Origin: Chloroflexota bacterium
Lineage (GTDB): Bacteria > Chloroflexota > Anaerolineae > Anaerolineales > Villigracilaceae
Assembly: GCA_024224815.1 (NCBI GenBank)
Contig: JAAENC010000504.1
Coordinates: 1-64,000 of the forward strand
Direction: 5' to 3'
Length of the DNA: 64,000 bases
Both the position numbers and the translations under genes were made by a program. The notes beneath the pieces are model-generated. The model was not told the origin of the DNA. It saw only the letters and a list, made by a program, of their open reading frames with translations, and searched no databases. Below, one piece after another: positions 34,683 to 43,415 of the stretch. Positions within the stretch are counted from its first letter, which is position 1. Each line of letters opens with the position of its first letter.

Positions 34683-35546
34683 ATGAAACGAAACACCTTT
34701 TTCCGCTTTGCGTCTCCCAGCATTATCATCATGACGCTCTTAATGGTGATCCCATTATTCATGGCTATCTGGCTTGGGATGAACTATGTTACTTACAATA
34801 ATATTACATCCCCCCAGTTTATAGGCTTGGAAAACTATAAAGATGTGCTGGATGACCCTAGGTTCTGGCAATCTTTCCAATTTACAGGGCAATATTTGCT
34901 TTTCGTAGTGCCAACAACAATGCTCGTTGGCTTCACGGTTGCCATGCTTCTGGACCAAGTATCAAAGTTCACTCGAGGCATCTATCTGTCCATCTTCCTT
35001 CTGCCTTTCATCATTGTGCCCGTTGTCGGCACATTGATGTTCAAGCAACTCTTTGAACCATCGGGGCTTTTTACCTGGCTATATCAAACCATTCTCGATA
35101 CAAAGTTTCGCTATAACGAAAACTCTGTTAAAACGCTCATTATGCTCTATGGTCTTTGGTATATAGCACCCTTTGCTCTTGTCACTTACTTCGCTGGCTT
35201 GCAAACTTTATCAAAAGACCAGATCGAAGCCGCATCTATAGACGGAGCAACCACCTGGCAGAAAATTCGCTACATTATCATTCCACACCTGCGTTCACTA
35301 ACAATTCTCATCATGCTCATGTCTATCATGGATGCGTATCGTGTATTTGATAGCGTCTTTGTCCTCTCTGAGATGAACCCTATCTATAAAGCGGATACGA
35401 TGATGACTTATACCTTCCAGACAGCCGTAACCGTCCAGCGCCTTGGGAAAGCAAATGCGATGGCAATCCTGACAATTGTAGGGATTATGATCGTTCTAAT
35501 TCCCAATCTCATCCAATCCTACAAACAACAAGTTGAAGAGAGGTAG
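34683..35546 (+). CDS. Carbohydrate ABC transporter permease, MalF/UgpA type
   Basis: 287-aa inner-membrane permease of about six helices. Residues about 15-40 form the first (SIIIMTLLMVIPLFMAIWLG), and the EAA loop is QIEAASIDGATTWQKIRY near residue 182. The start ATG 34683 has AAGGACAGTG upstream. The gene ends 3 nt before the partner permease, so the two are translated together. There is no ATPase gene in the cluster. Confidence 0.92.
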   Translation: MKRNTFFRFASPSIIIMTLLMVIPLFMAIWLGMNYVTYNNITSPQFIGLENYKDVLDDPRFWQSFQFTGQYLLFVVPTTMLVGFTVAMLLDQVSKFTRGIYLSIFLLPFIIVPVVGTLMFKQLFEPSGLFTWLYQTILDTKFRYNENSVKTLIMLYGLWYIAPFALVTYFAGLQTLSKDQIEAASIDGATTWQKIRYIIIPHLRSLTILIMLMSIMDAYRVFDSVFVLSEMNPIYKADTMMTYTFQTAVTVQRLGKANAMAILTIVGIMIVLIPNLIQSYKQQVEER

Positions 35547-35549
35547 ATT

Positions 35550-36554
35550 ATGGAAAAGATCAAAAACCCTATCGGACGGTTCTTTATTCATCTTTCACTT
35601 ATCCTGTTTGCAATTTACAGCATCGTCCCCTTCATGTGGACACTTTTGCAATCCTTCAAAAACTTAAAAGATGCCAATTCCCGAACGCCAAAATTTATTT
35701 TCACCCCCACTTGGGATAATTACACAGACCTATGGCTGCGGGAAATCCCCGAAAACGGCGCGACCATTGCCTACTTCTTGCTCCTGACAGTAGTGCTTCT
35801 GATCTCCTTACTCCTTGTAGCAAAACACCTTCCCATCCGTGATGGCTATATTTACAGCTTTGTCTTCGTGGGTTTTGTCACCCTTCTTTGGGGAATTCCC
35901 CAATTCATCGAAGTTGCAAAATTCTACGATTACTTCATAAATACACTCATCATCACAGTCGGCACAGTTACCGTCTCCCTTTCTATCGGCGCATTGGCAG
36001 GCTATGGACTTGCTCGCTATGCAGGTATGGCAAGTGTAATCGTCCTTATTGCAGCGCTAGGTTTCAGAGCGCTCCCACGTTTAGCTTTTGTCTTGCCCTA
36101 CTACTGGATAGGCTCCGCCCTTAATCTCCTTGATACCCATTTGCTCGTCATCCTGACTCTTGTTGCGGTAAATCAACCCTTCACGATCTGGATGCTGCGC
36201 AGCTTCTTCATGGAAATTCCCGGAGAGTTAGAAGAGGCCGCTATGGTAGACGGCTGCAACAGATTAACAGCCTTCACCAAAGTCATCATGCCTATTATGT
36301 GGCCCGGTATTATTTCAACCGGACTATTTTCCCTCTTGCTTGCGTACAACGAATTCCTCCTTGTACGCTTGCTCACCCAAACCAACTGGACGCTCCCCGT
36401 CGCAATCTCCCGCTTCACAGGCGGTGAAGATCCACGCCACCTCACCCTCGCAGCCGCATCCGCAATTTCAGCAACGATTCCCATCATGCTGGTGATTCTC
36501 TTCTTCCAGAAAAACCTTGTCAAAGGTCTCACTGCTGGTGCTGTAAAAGGATAA
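35550..36554 (+). CDS. Carbohydrate ABC transporter permease, MalG type
   Basis: 334-aa permease. The first helix (FFIHLSLILFAIYSIVPFMW) is followed by an extra pair of helices and exterior loop (about residues 75-125), making it about 50 residues longer than a minimal MalG. The EAA loop reads ELEEAAMVDGCNRLTAF near residue 227. It completes the membrane part of the importer with the preceding gene. A terminator follows. Confidence 0.9.
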   Translation: MEKIKNPIGRFFIHLSLILFAIYSIVPFMWTLLQSFKNLKDANSRTPKFIFTPTWDNYTDLWLREIPENGATIAYFLLLTVVLLISLLLVAKHLPIRDGYIYSFVFVGFVTLLWGIPQFIEVAKFYDYFINTLIITVGTVTVSLSIGALAGYGLARYAGMASVIVLIAALGFRALPRLAFVLPYYWIGSALNLLDTHLLVILTLVAVNQPFTIWMLRSFFMEIPGELEEAAMVDGCNRLTAFTKVIMPIMWPGIISTGLFSLLLAYNEFLLVRLLTQTNWTLPVAISRFTGGEDPRHLTLAAASAISATIPIMLVILFFQKNLVKGLTAGAVKG

Positions 36555-36567
36555 AAAAATGATTTCC

Positions 36568-36607
36568 AAGATGCCAGTCACCAGAAGCGGTGACTGGCAT
36601 CTTTTGT
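36568..36607 (+). terminator. Terminator after the importer genes
   Basis: AAGATGCCAGTCACC pairs with GGTGACTGGCATCTT around a 6-nt loop and runs into TTTTGTT. It separates the importer from the SnoaL-like genes. Confidence 0.85.
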
Positions 36608-36626
36608 TAAAACGAAGGAGCACAAC

Positions 36627-37643
36627 ATGACTATTCACCAACATAACAAAGAACTGATCGGGAAATTTCGCACGGCTCTCTACGATTGCGAAGCGGCAGA
36701 ATTAAAAAATCAACTACGGGATATCTTCTCCTCGGATTGTGAGATTCACCTAACACATCCCTTTGAAGATATAACCGGTCCGGACGCGTTATTCAACTTG
36801 GTCTATGCCCCCCTGCTTAATGCCATCCCCGATCTTGAGAGGCGTGACTTCATCCTGACAGCTGGTGAGGCAAGTGGACACAACTGGGTCGGCTGCGCAG
36901 GTCATTATATGGGCGTTTTCGAGCACCCCTGGCTCGATATCCCCCCCACACGCCACATCGTCGGGATGCGCTACCATGAATTTTTCCGCATCGTAGATGA
37001 GAAAATCGTCGAGATGCAGGCAGTTTGGGACATCCCCCAAATAATGATGCAGGCAGATGCTTGGCCCCTCTCCCCAAGCTTGGGCGTAGATTGGCTCGTC
37101 CCATCCCCCGCCACACAAGACGGGCTCTCGATTACACCCGATCCCGAACAAGCGGCAGCATCCGTAGATCATATCCTAGCCATGCTGAACGATTTGGGCA
37201 AACACCCTCTTGGCGGTGGCCCCGAAATTATGCAGCTCGAAAAATATTGGCATCCGAAAATGATTTGGTACGGCCCCACAGGAATCGGCTCCATGCGCCG
37301 CATTCAGGGCTTCCGAAATTGGCATCAAATCCCCTTCCTCAAAGCACTCCCAGACCGACACGGTGCAGTCACCGAAGCAGATTGCTTCTTTGGAGACGGC
37401 AACTACGTCTCGACGACTGGCTGGCCCAACATGCAAATGACCGTCAGCGGCGATGGCTGGCTCGGCATTGCGCCCGGCAATCAGGAGATCACCATGCGCA
37501 GCCTCGATTTCTGGCGCATGGAAAATGGTCTGATCCGTGAAAACTGGGTGCTGGTTGACCTGCTACATGTCTATGCCCAACTCGGCGTAGATGTTTTCGA
37601 GCGCATGCGTGAATACACTTATGCCCGCCAACCACGCTCTTAA
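36627..37643 (+). CDS. Tandem SnoaL-like (NTF2 fold) protein 1
   Basis: 338 aa made of two SnoaL-like domains. The first spans about residues 10-140, with FSSDCEIHLTHPFEDITG and IVDEKIVEMQAVWDIPQIM. The second spans about 185-325, with YWHPKMIWYGPTGIGSMR and LIRENWVLVDLLH. Family members are small polyketide cyclases, dehydratases or hydrolases with a cone-shaped NTF2 fold. A fused pair of this length has no assigned reaction that I know of. It is followed by a paralogue, and both lie between the importer and corrinoid genes. The role in the degraded compound's pathway is unknown. Confidence 0.75.
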   Translation: MTIHQHNKELIGKFRTALYDCEAAELKNQLRDIFSSDCEIHLTHPFEDITGPDALFNLVYAPLLNAIPDLERRDFILTAGEASGHNWVGCAGHYMGVFEHPWLDIPPTRHIVGMRYHEFFRIVDEKIVEMQAVWDIPQIMMQADAWPLSPSLGVDWLVPSPATQDGLSITPDPEQAAASVDHILAMLNDLGKHPLGGGPEIMQLEKYWHPKMIWYGPTGIGSMRRIQGFRNWHQIPFLKALPDRHGAVTEADCFFGDGNYVSTTGWPNMQMTVSGDGWLGIAPGNQEITMRSLDFWRMENGLIRENWVLVDLLHVYAQLGVDVFERMREYTYARQPRS

Positions 37644-37665
37644 AAAACACATCCTTCTGTCCCCC

Positions 37666-37742
37666 TATTTTGCTTGCAAAATGGGGGGACGCCCCAGCTT
37701 CGTGCTGAGCTTGTCGAAGCAGAAGCGAGGGGCAGGGGGGCT
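37666..37742. repeat. Palindromic repeat, copy 1 of the TTTTGCTTGCAAAA family
   Basis: GTCCCCCTATTTTGCTTGCA continues into AAATGGGGGGAC, a hairpin, followed by a second arm, AAGCGAGGGGCAGGGGGGCT. The same element lies at 48866-48931 in opposite order. Confidence 0.75.
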
Positions 37743-37774
37743 GAACATTTGAGCAAAGAAGAAAAGGATTCAAA

Positions 37775-38788
37775 ATGAGCAAATATCAAAGCGCCAAAAC
37801 CCTCGTCCGTGAATACTTTGACGCACTAGAAAACGCCACAGCCGAAAATGTTGGCGAAGTGCTAAAAGCCTACACCAGCAAAGATTATCTTTGGCGTGGC
37901 GTTTACCCTTTTCGCGAGCAAGAGGGCGCAGACGCTGTAACCGAGACATTTTGGTCACCGTTAATGCGCTCTTTGAAACATATACAACGCCGTCAGGATA
38001 TTTTCATCGCTGGCACGAACGAGATCAGCGGCGAGCAATGGGTGATGAGCATGGGCAACTTCATGGGCTTATTCGATGCCGATTGGCTTGGCATCCCACG
38101 CACCCGAAAAATCGCAAATCTACGCTATGCAGAATTCAACTGCGTAGTGGACGGAAAGATCACCCAAACAGGCTTATTCATAGACATTATCGGCTTGATG
38201 GCTCAGGCGGGTGTTTATCCGCTGCCGCCTTCAACAGGAGTTTATTACAACTATCCGGGCCCACGCACTCATGATGGTCTGCTTTATGAAGATGCTCCCG
38301 AAGAAGAAGGTGTAGAAACCCTCGCTTTGGTCAATAAAATGGTAGATGATCTCACCGCTCTGAACGAAAGCGGTGCAATGGGCTGTCCTCCCGAAGTTTT
38401 GGAGAAAACTTGGTCTGACCGAATGATTTGGTATGGGCCTGCGGGCGTGGGCGCATCCTATACCATTCCCCGCTATCAGGAACAACACCAACTTCCTTTC
38501 CGCAACAACTTGAAAGACAAGACATTTCACGGTCATATTTGCCGCTTCGCAGAAGGGAATTTTGCCTGCTTCTTTGGCTGGCCTAACTTATCGAACACTC
38601 CAATTGGCGGATGGCTGGGCTTGCCTGGCGGAGAGATCAACGCCGCTATGCAGGTTGTAGATATCTATCGCCGAGAAGGTGATAAGTTAGCCGAGAATTG
38701 GGTTTTGATTGATATTCCTTATTGGCTCAAACAGCAGGGTGTAGATATTTTAGAGCGCACGCAAGGAATTATGAATCCAGATTTATAA
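37775..38788 (+). CDS. Tandem SnoaL-like (NTF2 fold) protein 2
   Basis: 337 aa, a paralogue of the protein at 36627-37643 with the same two-domain plan. The first domain has YTSKDYLWRGVYPFRE and VVDGKITQTGLFIDIIGLM. The second has WSDRMIWYGPAGVGASY and KLAENWVLIDIPYWL. The shared M-I-W-Y-G-P and E-N-W-V-L blocks show common descent with divergence in the first half. The start ATG 37775 is preceded by GAAAAGGATTC. Two diverged paralogues might form a heteromer or act on successive intermediates, which is inference. Confidence 0.75.
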   Translation: MSKYQSAKTLVREYFDALENATAENVGEVLKAYTSKDYLWRGVYPFREQEGADAVTETFWSPLMRSLKHIQRRQDIFIAGTNEISGEQWVMSMGNFMGLFDADWLGIPRTRKIANLRYAEFNCVVDGKITQTGLFIDIIGLMAQAGVYPLPPSTGVYYNYPGPRTHDGLLYEDAPEEEGVETLALVNKMVDDLTALNESGAMGCPPEVLEKTWSDRMIWYGPAGVGASYTIPRYQEQHQLPFRNNLKDKTFHGHICRFAEGNFACFFGWPNLSNTPIGGWLGLPGGEINAAMQVVDIYRREGDKLAENWVLIDIPYWLKQQGVDILERTQGIMNPDL

Positions 38789-38805
38789 GCTATCGAGAAA
38801 ACTTA

Positions 38806-38838
38806 AAACCTGACAGGTCTTAAAGACTTGTCAGGTTT
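38806..38838 (+). repeat. Hairpin repeat AAACCTGACAGGTCT, copy 1
   Basis: AAACCTGACAGGTCTT faces AAGACTTGTCAGGTTT. The same palindrome recurs at 49518-49550. It may serve as an RNA processing or termination hairpin between the second and third SnoaL-like genes. Confidence 0.7.
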
Positions 38839-38871
38839 CAGTTCAACTTATTTCAAAAAAGGAAAGAAAAA

Positions 38872-39843
38872 ATGAAAAACTTTGCCCCCGAATTCAAAAC
38901 GCCTGAACAATATATTATTGATGTTACCTACAAAATTTGGGAAGAACGGGGAATCGGTCGTATTCGAGATTGGTACGCACCTGAAGGCCCCGTTCGCACT
39001 GCACATGGAGAATCAAATTCCGTTGAAGCCGTTGTCCAGGGAACACTGGAAACCTTGCACGAATTCCCCGACCGCCAATTATTGCCTGAAGACATCATCA
39101 TCGGCACAACGGCGGAAGGATTCTTGTCATCCCATCGCGTGCGCTCAACGGCCACCCACTCAGGCGATGGTTTTTTCGGGGCGGCAACCAACCGTCCATT
39201 AATGATGCTCACGGTCGCCGACTGCCTTTGTGAGAATAATCAGGTCGTTGAAGAGTGGCTCGTGCGAGACCAGGCCGGGATGGCAATCCAGTTGGGGCTT
39301 GACCCCAAAGTAGTGGGTAGAGGTTTAGCGAAAAAAAATCCGGGATCCTATCAGGTCGGAAACGAGGCCATGCGAAAGCGTTGGTCCGATCCGAATGGTA
39401 TTACCCGCATAGGTGATGAAAAGACCGCAGATCATATTCTGAAAACTTACGATGCCATCTGGAATGATAAAAATCTGAATATTGTGGATGAAAATTATGA
39501 TCGCGCAATCCGTCTTGAAGGGCCTTCAGGTTTCCTTGATTATGGGCGTTTCCGCACGGGCGGGCTTTTTGGCAGCATGCTGGCATCCATCCCCGACGGA
39601 CGTTTTGAGCCCCATTACATCATTGTGCAAGAAGAAGACGAAAAAGCCCCTCGGGTTTCTTTGCGCTGGTCTTATTGCGGCACTCATAAGGGACGAGGAC
39701 GCTATGGCAACCCTTCTGGCGCTCCGCTCTCATTGCTCGGCATCTCACATTTTGAGCTTCGCAAAGGAAAGATCGTCAACGAGTGGATGCTCTTGGACGA
39801 AACCGCTATTTACGCCCAAATTGCGGCAAACACATCAAAATAA
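38872..39843 (+). CDS. SnoaL-like (NTF2 fold) protein 3
   Basis: 323 aa, more distant from the other two. The first half has IWEERGIGRIRDWYAPEGP and NNQVVEEWLVRDQAGMA. The second has KTYDAIWNDKNLNIVDENYD and GKIVNEWMLLDETAIYAQ. Both resemble SnoaL-like domains, including the E-W-L/M-x-D end block. Start ATG 38872 has GGAAAG upstream. It is separated by 9 nt from the ParB/UspA fusion gene and lies in the same transcription unit. Confidence 0.7.
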   Translation: MKNFAPEFKTPEQYIIDVTYKIWEERGIGRIRDWYAPEGPVRTAHGESNSVEAVVQGTLETLHEFPDRQLLPEDIIIGTTAEGFLSSHRVRSTATHSGDGFFGAATNRPLMMLTVADCLCENNQVVEEWLVRDQAGMAIQLGLDPKVVGRGLAKKNPGSYQVGNEAMRKRWSDPNGITRIGDEKTADHILKTYDAIWNDKNLNIVDENYDRAIRLEGPSGFLDYGRFRTGGLFGSMLASIPDGRFEPHYIIVQEEDEKAPRVSLRWSYCGTHKGRGRYGNPSGAPLSLLGISHFELRKGKIVNEWMLLDETAIYAQIAANTSK

Positions 39844-39852
39844 TTTTTCCCA

Positions 39853-41571
39853 ATGAGCAATTTAGATTACCAAGCAGTCCAGGATTTTCGAACAGCCCGT
39901 TTCCAGGCAAACGTGGAAAGGATTCGGGCTGCCTTAAGTCGAGAATCGGCAGACTTGTTATCTTATGAAGATGTGCGCAAAAAACTCCACGCTACAGAAA
40001 CAAATAGACGACAGCTAAAAACCATTCCCCTCAACGCCATTGTCGGCAGCGTAGGGCGTTACACAGACTTTACGCGCCGATTTTTCCCACGTCAGGAAAA
40101 TGATGAAGAGCGCTGGACAAGAATACGCATGAGGGCAGAAAGTCTCGAAGGATTTCCCCCCATTGAAGCCTTCCAACTGGGCGATGTCTACTTCATTATC
40201 GACGGGAACCATCGAGCCAGTGTTGTTCGCAGTCTTGGCGGCGAATCTATCGAGGCTTATGTCACAGAAGTAAAGACCGATGTCTCCCTCTCCCCCGACA
40301 CAAAACCAGATGAATTGATTATCATCGAGCGCTATACCATCTTTCTCGAAAAAAGCGGGCTGAAAAAACCATATCCTGAAATCAACTTAAAAATGAGCGA
40401 AGCGGGAAATTATCGTTTTCTCGAGTACCAGATCAAGCATCATCAGCAATGGATGGATGAAAGGCCATCCTATCAAGACGCTGCTACCGATTGGTATAAA
40501 AATGTCTACTCACCTGTCATTCAGATTATTCGCAAAAGGGGTATTTTGCGGAATTTCCCCCACAGAAGCGAAACAGATCTCTTCGTTTGGATAGAAAAGC
40601 ACCGAGAAAGACTAAATAAGCATGTTGGGTGGTCTCTCGATGCAGACACAGCCGCCATCGATCTGGCGGAAAACTACAGCCAGAGACCGGCATCACGCAT
40701 CCAGCGGGCAAGCAAGAAAATTATCCACGCTGTGACCCCGGCGGTTTTGGACGATGGCCCCATGCCCGGCGAGTGGCGAAAAGTCTGGCTTTCCACCAAT
40801 CAGGGCCAATCCCTCTTCCGCCATATTCTGGTCGGCATCAACGCAAAAGAAGGCAGTTGGGCCGCACTCGATCAGGCCCTGGATATTGCCGCGCACGAAA
40901 AAAGCCAAATTCACGGATTGCATATTGTCGACAACGAGACCGATCTAAGTCCTGAAAAAGAAACTGAAATTCGCTCTTTATTTGAAGAAAAATGTCAGGA
41001 TGCCGCAGTCAACACGGGATTACGCTTCAAGCAGGGGAACGTTACCCAAACACTTCGGAAGGACGCCCGTTGGGTGGACTTGGTCATTCTCAGCCTCACA
41101 CATCCTCCCGGCCCCCGACCATTGAACCGTTTAATCTCTGGCTTTAGCCAGCTCGTTAGACGTTGTTCACGCCCCATATTGGCTGTACCCCAAAACGCTA
41201 AAAAAATAAGCCACATCCTTTTGGCATACGACGATAGCAACGCCAGCAAAGAGGCTTTATACGTAGCCGCCCACCTTAGCAAAGACTGGAAAATGCCCCT
41301 GAACCTGCTAAGTGTTCAAGAAGACGAAAAAAAGGCAATAACGCCCAGTTATGCACAAGAATATTTAGAAGAAAAGAAAATTCAAGCAAATTTTATTAAT
41401 CGGCAAGGAGAAGCAGCAGAAGAAATATTAAAAGAAGCCAAAAAACAAGATACGAACCTGATCATTATGGGAAGTTATGGATACAACAATCCCATTATGG
41501 AAGTTGCCCTCGGCAGCACCGTTGATGAAGTTTTGCGTAATTCAGAAAACTCGGTGTTGATCTGTCGATAA
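39853..41571 (+). CDS. ParB-like nuclease-domain protein fused to two UspA domains
   Basis: 572 aa. Residues about 55-145 contain IPLNAIVGSVGRYTDF and FIIDGNHRASVVRSLGG, a ParB/sulfiredoxin-type nucleotide-binding core in which GNHR is the GxxRxxA-like motif. About 150-300 are helical and unassigned. About 325-450 (HILVGINAKEGSWAALDQA) and 455-572 (HILLAYDDSNASKEALYVA, IIMGSYGYNNPIMEVALGST) are two universal-stress-protein domains, the second with the G-x2-G-x9-GS ATP-binding pattern. It has no ribosome-binding site, so translation is probably coupled to the preceding gene. A regulatory or sensing role is inferred. The substrate is unknown. Confidence 0.75.
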   Translation: MSNLDYQAVQDFRTARFQANVERIRAALSRESADLLSYEDVRKKLHATETNRRQLKTIPLNAIVGSVGRYTDFTRRFFPRQENDEERWTRIRMRAESLEGFPPIEAFQLGDVYFIIDGNHRASVVRSLGGESIEAYVTEVKTDVSLSPDTKPDELIIIERYTIFLEKSGLKKPYPEINLKMSEAGNYRFLEYQIKHHQQWMDERPSYQDAATDWYKNVYSPVIQIIRKRGILRNFPHRSETDLFVWIEKHRERLNKHVGWSLDADTAAIDLAENYSQRPASRIQRASKKIIHAVTPAVLDDGPMPGEWRKVWLSTNQGQSLFRHILVGINAKEGSWAALDQALDIAAHEKSQIHGLHIVDNETDLSPEKETEIRSLFEEKCQDAAVNTGLRFKQGNVTQTLRKDARWVDLVILSLTHPPGPRPLNRLISGFSQLVRRCSRPILAVPQNAKKISHILLAYDDSNASKEALYVAAHLSKDWKMPLNLLSVQEDEKKAITPSYAQEYLEEKKIQANFINRQGEAAEEILKEAKKQDTNLIIMGSYGYNNPIMEVALGSTVDEVLRNSENSVLICR

Positions 41572-41583
41572 AATCTCTACGGA

Positions 41584-41696
41584 TGCCTCTGCGAGGAGCA
41601 CGCACTTGCGACGTGGCAGTCTCATAATTCATGAGATTGCTTCAGCGATTGGTTATTGAGCCTGTCGAAACAAAAGCTGCCTCGCAAAGACACCAA
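41584..41696. repeat. Dispersed repeat related to the in-frame menE element
   Basis: CTCTGCGAGGAGCACGCACT, GCAGTCTCAT, GAGATTGCTTC and AAGCTGCCTCGCAAAG occur in the same order as in the menE coding insertion at 15971-16053. The non-coding copy carries an additional TTATTGAGCCTGTCGAAAC segment. Confidence 0.75.
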
Positions 41697-41730
41697 CTTA
41701 CTGATATTTATAAAATGAAGGAGAAACACA

Positions 41731-42363
41731 ATGAGTGAAGTAATGGAAACCCTCTACGAAAGCGTTTTAGAGGGCGAAAAAGAAGAAACTTTGGAGTGCG
41801 TTCAGAAAGCACTGGATGAAGGAATAGCACCGGATAAGGTTCTAAACGAAGGCATGATCGCGGCCATGAAAGAAGTTGGCCAACTTTTTGAAGATGGAGA
41901 TTATTTCGTCCCTGAAATGCTGATCGCCGCTCGTGCCATGCAAGCTGGGCTAGAGATATTGCGTCCTAAGCTCGTTGCTTCCGGCATTGAACCCGTTGGC
42001 AAAGTCGTTCTCGGCACCGTTAAAGGCGACTTGCACGATATCGGCAAAAATCTCGTTGGCATGATGCTCGAAGGTGCAGGATTTGATGTTTTGGATTTAG
42101 GAACAGACGTAGCCCCCGAGACCTTTGTTGAAGCCATTACAGATGATGTAGACATTATTGGGCTTTCAGCCTTGCTCACCACCACTATGCCTTCCATGCA
42201 AGCAACGATTAAGGCAATTCATGAAGCTGGATTAAAGGATAAGGTCAAAATTATGGTTGGTGGCGCTCCTGTAACTACTGAGTACGCCCAAAAAATCAAT
42301 GCCGATGGTTATGCAGCCGATGCTGGGCAGGCAGCCGCTTTAGCTACATCCTTTATAGAGTAG
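41731..42363 (+). CDS. Corrinoid (B12-binding) protein of a methyltransferase system
   Basis: 210 aa. An N-terminal helical cap (about residues 1-85) precedes a cobalamin-binding Rossmann domain. The lower-ligand motif is GDLHDIGKNLV with His about residue 102, followed by LSALLTTTMPSMQ and MVGGAPVTTEYA. This is the MtaC/MtbC/MttC-type architecture, in which the corrinoid accepts a methyl group from a substrate-specific methyltransferase and passes it on. The UroD-type (46206) and MetE-like (56285) genes in the same regulon are the obvious partners. No reductive activase (RamA-like) gene is present in the window. The start has AAGGAG 8 nt upstream. Confidence 0.9.
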   Translation: MSEVMETLYESVLEGEKEETLECVQKALDEGIAPDKVLNEGMIAAMKEVGQLFEDGDYFVPEMLIAARAMQAGLEILRPKLVASGIEPVGKVVLGTVKGDLHDIGKNLVGMMLEGAGFDVLDLGTDVAPETFVEAITDDVDIIGLSALLTTTMPSMQATIKAIHEAGLKDKVKIMVGGAPVTTEYAQKINADGYAADAGQAAALATSFIE

Positions 42364-42416
42364 AAAAGTAACCAGAACCTGAAATCTGTACTATTTTTAT
42401 ATTTCTTTTAACGCAG

Positions 42417-42448
42417 TGTGCCTCCGCATAAACGGAGGCACATTTTTA
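42417..42448 (+). terminator. Terminator at the convergence point of the cluster
   Basis: TGTGCCTCCG pairs with CGGAGGCACA around CATAAA, followed by TTTTTATT. The same stem and loop recur at 44894-44923. It ends the plus-strand half. Confidence 0.85.
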
Positions 42449-42578
42449 TTGCAAGAAGTAAGCTATTCTCGTTAGTATATTTTTTCTTAACTATTTAGCC
42501 AAAGAAACCGTTTTTCCTTCTCAACGAACACAGCAAAATAATATTCTTGGCCAAGTTTCCCTCTCCTAAATTTGATTT

Positions 42579-43412
42579 CTATGCTTTCCCTTGGCTACCA
42601 AATAAACGTAATTTAGCTTCAACAACAGTTTGCATCGCGTTGACAACATTATTCATCAAACCCAGTAAGTCATCTTCTTGGGATTGCGCTATCGTTTTCA
42701 TATAGGCTTGTCTGAGTTCTGTGTTGATATTAAATTTGCTAATTCCTAATTCAATACACTTGATAACCATTTCATCAGGAACCCCTGATGTGCCATGAAG
42801 CACCAGCGGGATATTTATAATCTGACGGATATTTGTTAATCGTTGCCAATCAAGATTAACAGGTTTTGAATAGCGTCCATGAACATTCCCAATGCAGACA
42901 GCCAGCATATCAACTTGAGTAAGTGCTACAAATTCCAGAGCACGCTGAGGGTCAGTCATTTTTGCTTCAATTTCAGGAACGGTTAAACCATCTTCGCTAC
43001 CGCTTATCCGCCCTAACTCTGCTTCCACTACCCCATCTAAACTGTGGATTCTTTGTGTTAGCTTTTGTGTGAACTCAATATTTCTCTGATAATCCAGATG
43101 TGAGCCATCAACCATGATTGAATGAAGGCCGCTGCTGAGCGCTAAATCGATCTCTTCTGGCTTTGAGCTATGGTCAAGATGAACCCCTGTGGGAACACAA
43201 GAAGCCTCAGCAGCACTAAGACACATAGCAACAAGAGCCTCTTTACCATAAGTCAATGCCGCCGGGTGGATCTGCAAAATAACAGGGCTTTTGAGTTTTT
43301 CAGCTGCTGAAATGACAGCCTTCACACCCTCCAAGTTATAAATATTAAATGCGCCAATCGCATAATTTCCTTGTAGAGCATCATTTAACAACTCTTTTGT
43401 TGAAAAAAACAT
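42579..43412 (-). CDS. Class II fructose-bisphosphate-aldolase family protein (GatY/KbaY-like)
   Basis: 277 aa from ATG 43412. A GTG one codon earlier directly follows the kinase stop. The zinc ligands are recognisable: HLDHSSKPEEI, VEAELGRISGSEDG, GNVHGRYSKP and LVLHGTSGVPDE. The DHAP-phosphate site NINTELRQAY is present. It is coupled to the DUF1537 kinase gene upstream. The pair suggests phosphorylation of a keto sugar acid and then aldol cleavage to DHAP or a similar triose. True fructose-bisphosphate aldolase activity is less likely in this context. Confidence 0.85.
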   Translation of the reverse strand: MFFSTKELLNDALQGNYAIGAFNIYNLEGVKAVISAAEKLKSPVILQIHPAALTYGKEALVAMCLSAAEASCVPTGVHLDHSSKPEEIDLALSSGLHSIMVDGSHLDYQRNIEFTQKLTQRIHSLDGVVEAELGRISGSEDGLTVPEIEAKMTDPQRALEFVALTQVDMLAVCIGNVHGRYSKPVNLDWQRLTNIRQIINIPLVLHGTSGVPDEMVIKCIELGISKFNINTELRQAYMKTIAQSQEDDLLGLMNNVVNAMQTVVEAKLRLFGSQGKA

Positions 43413-43415
43413 CAC

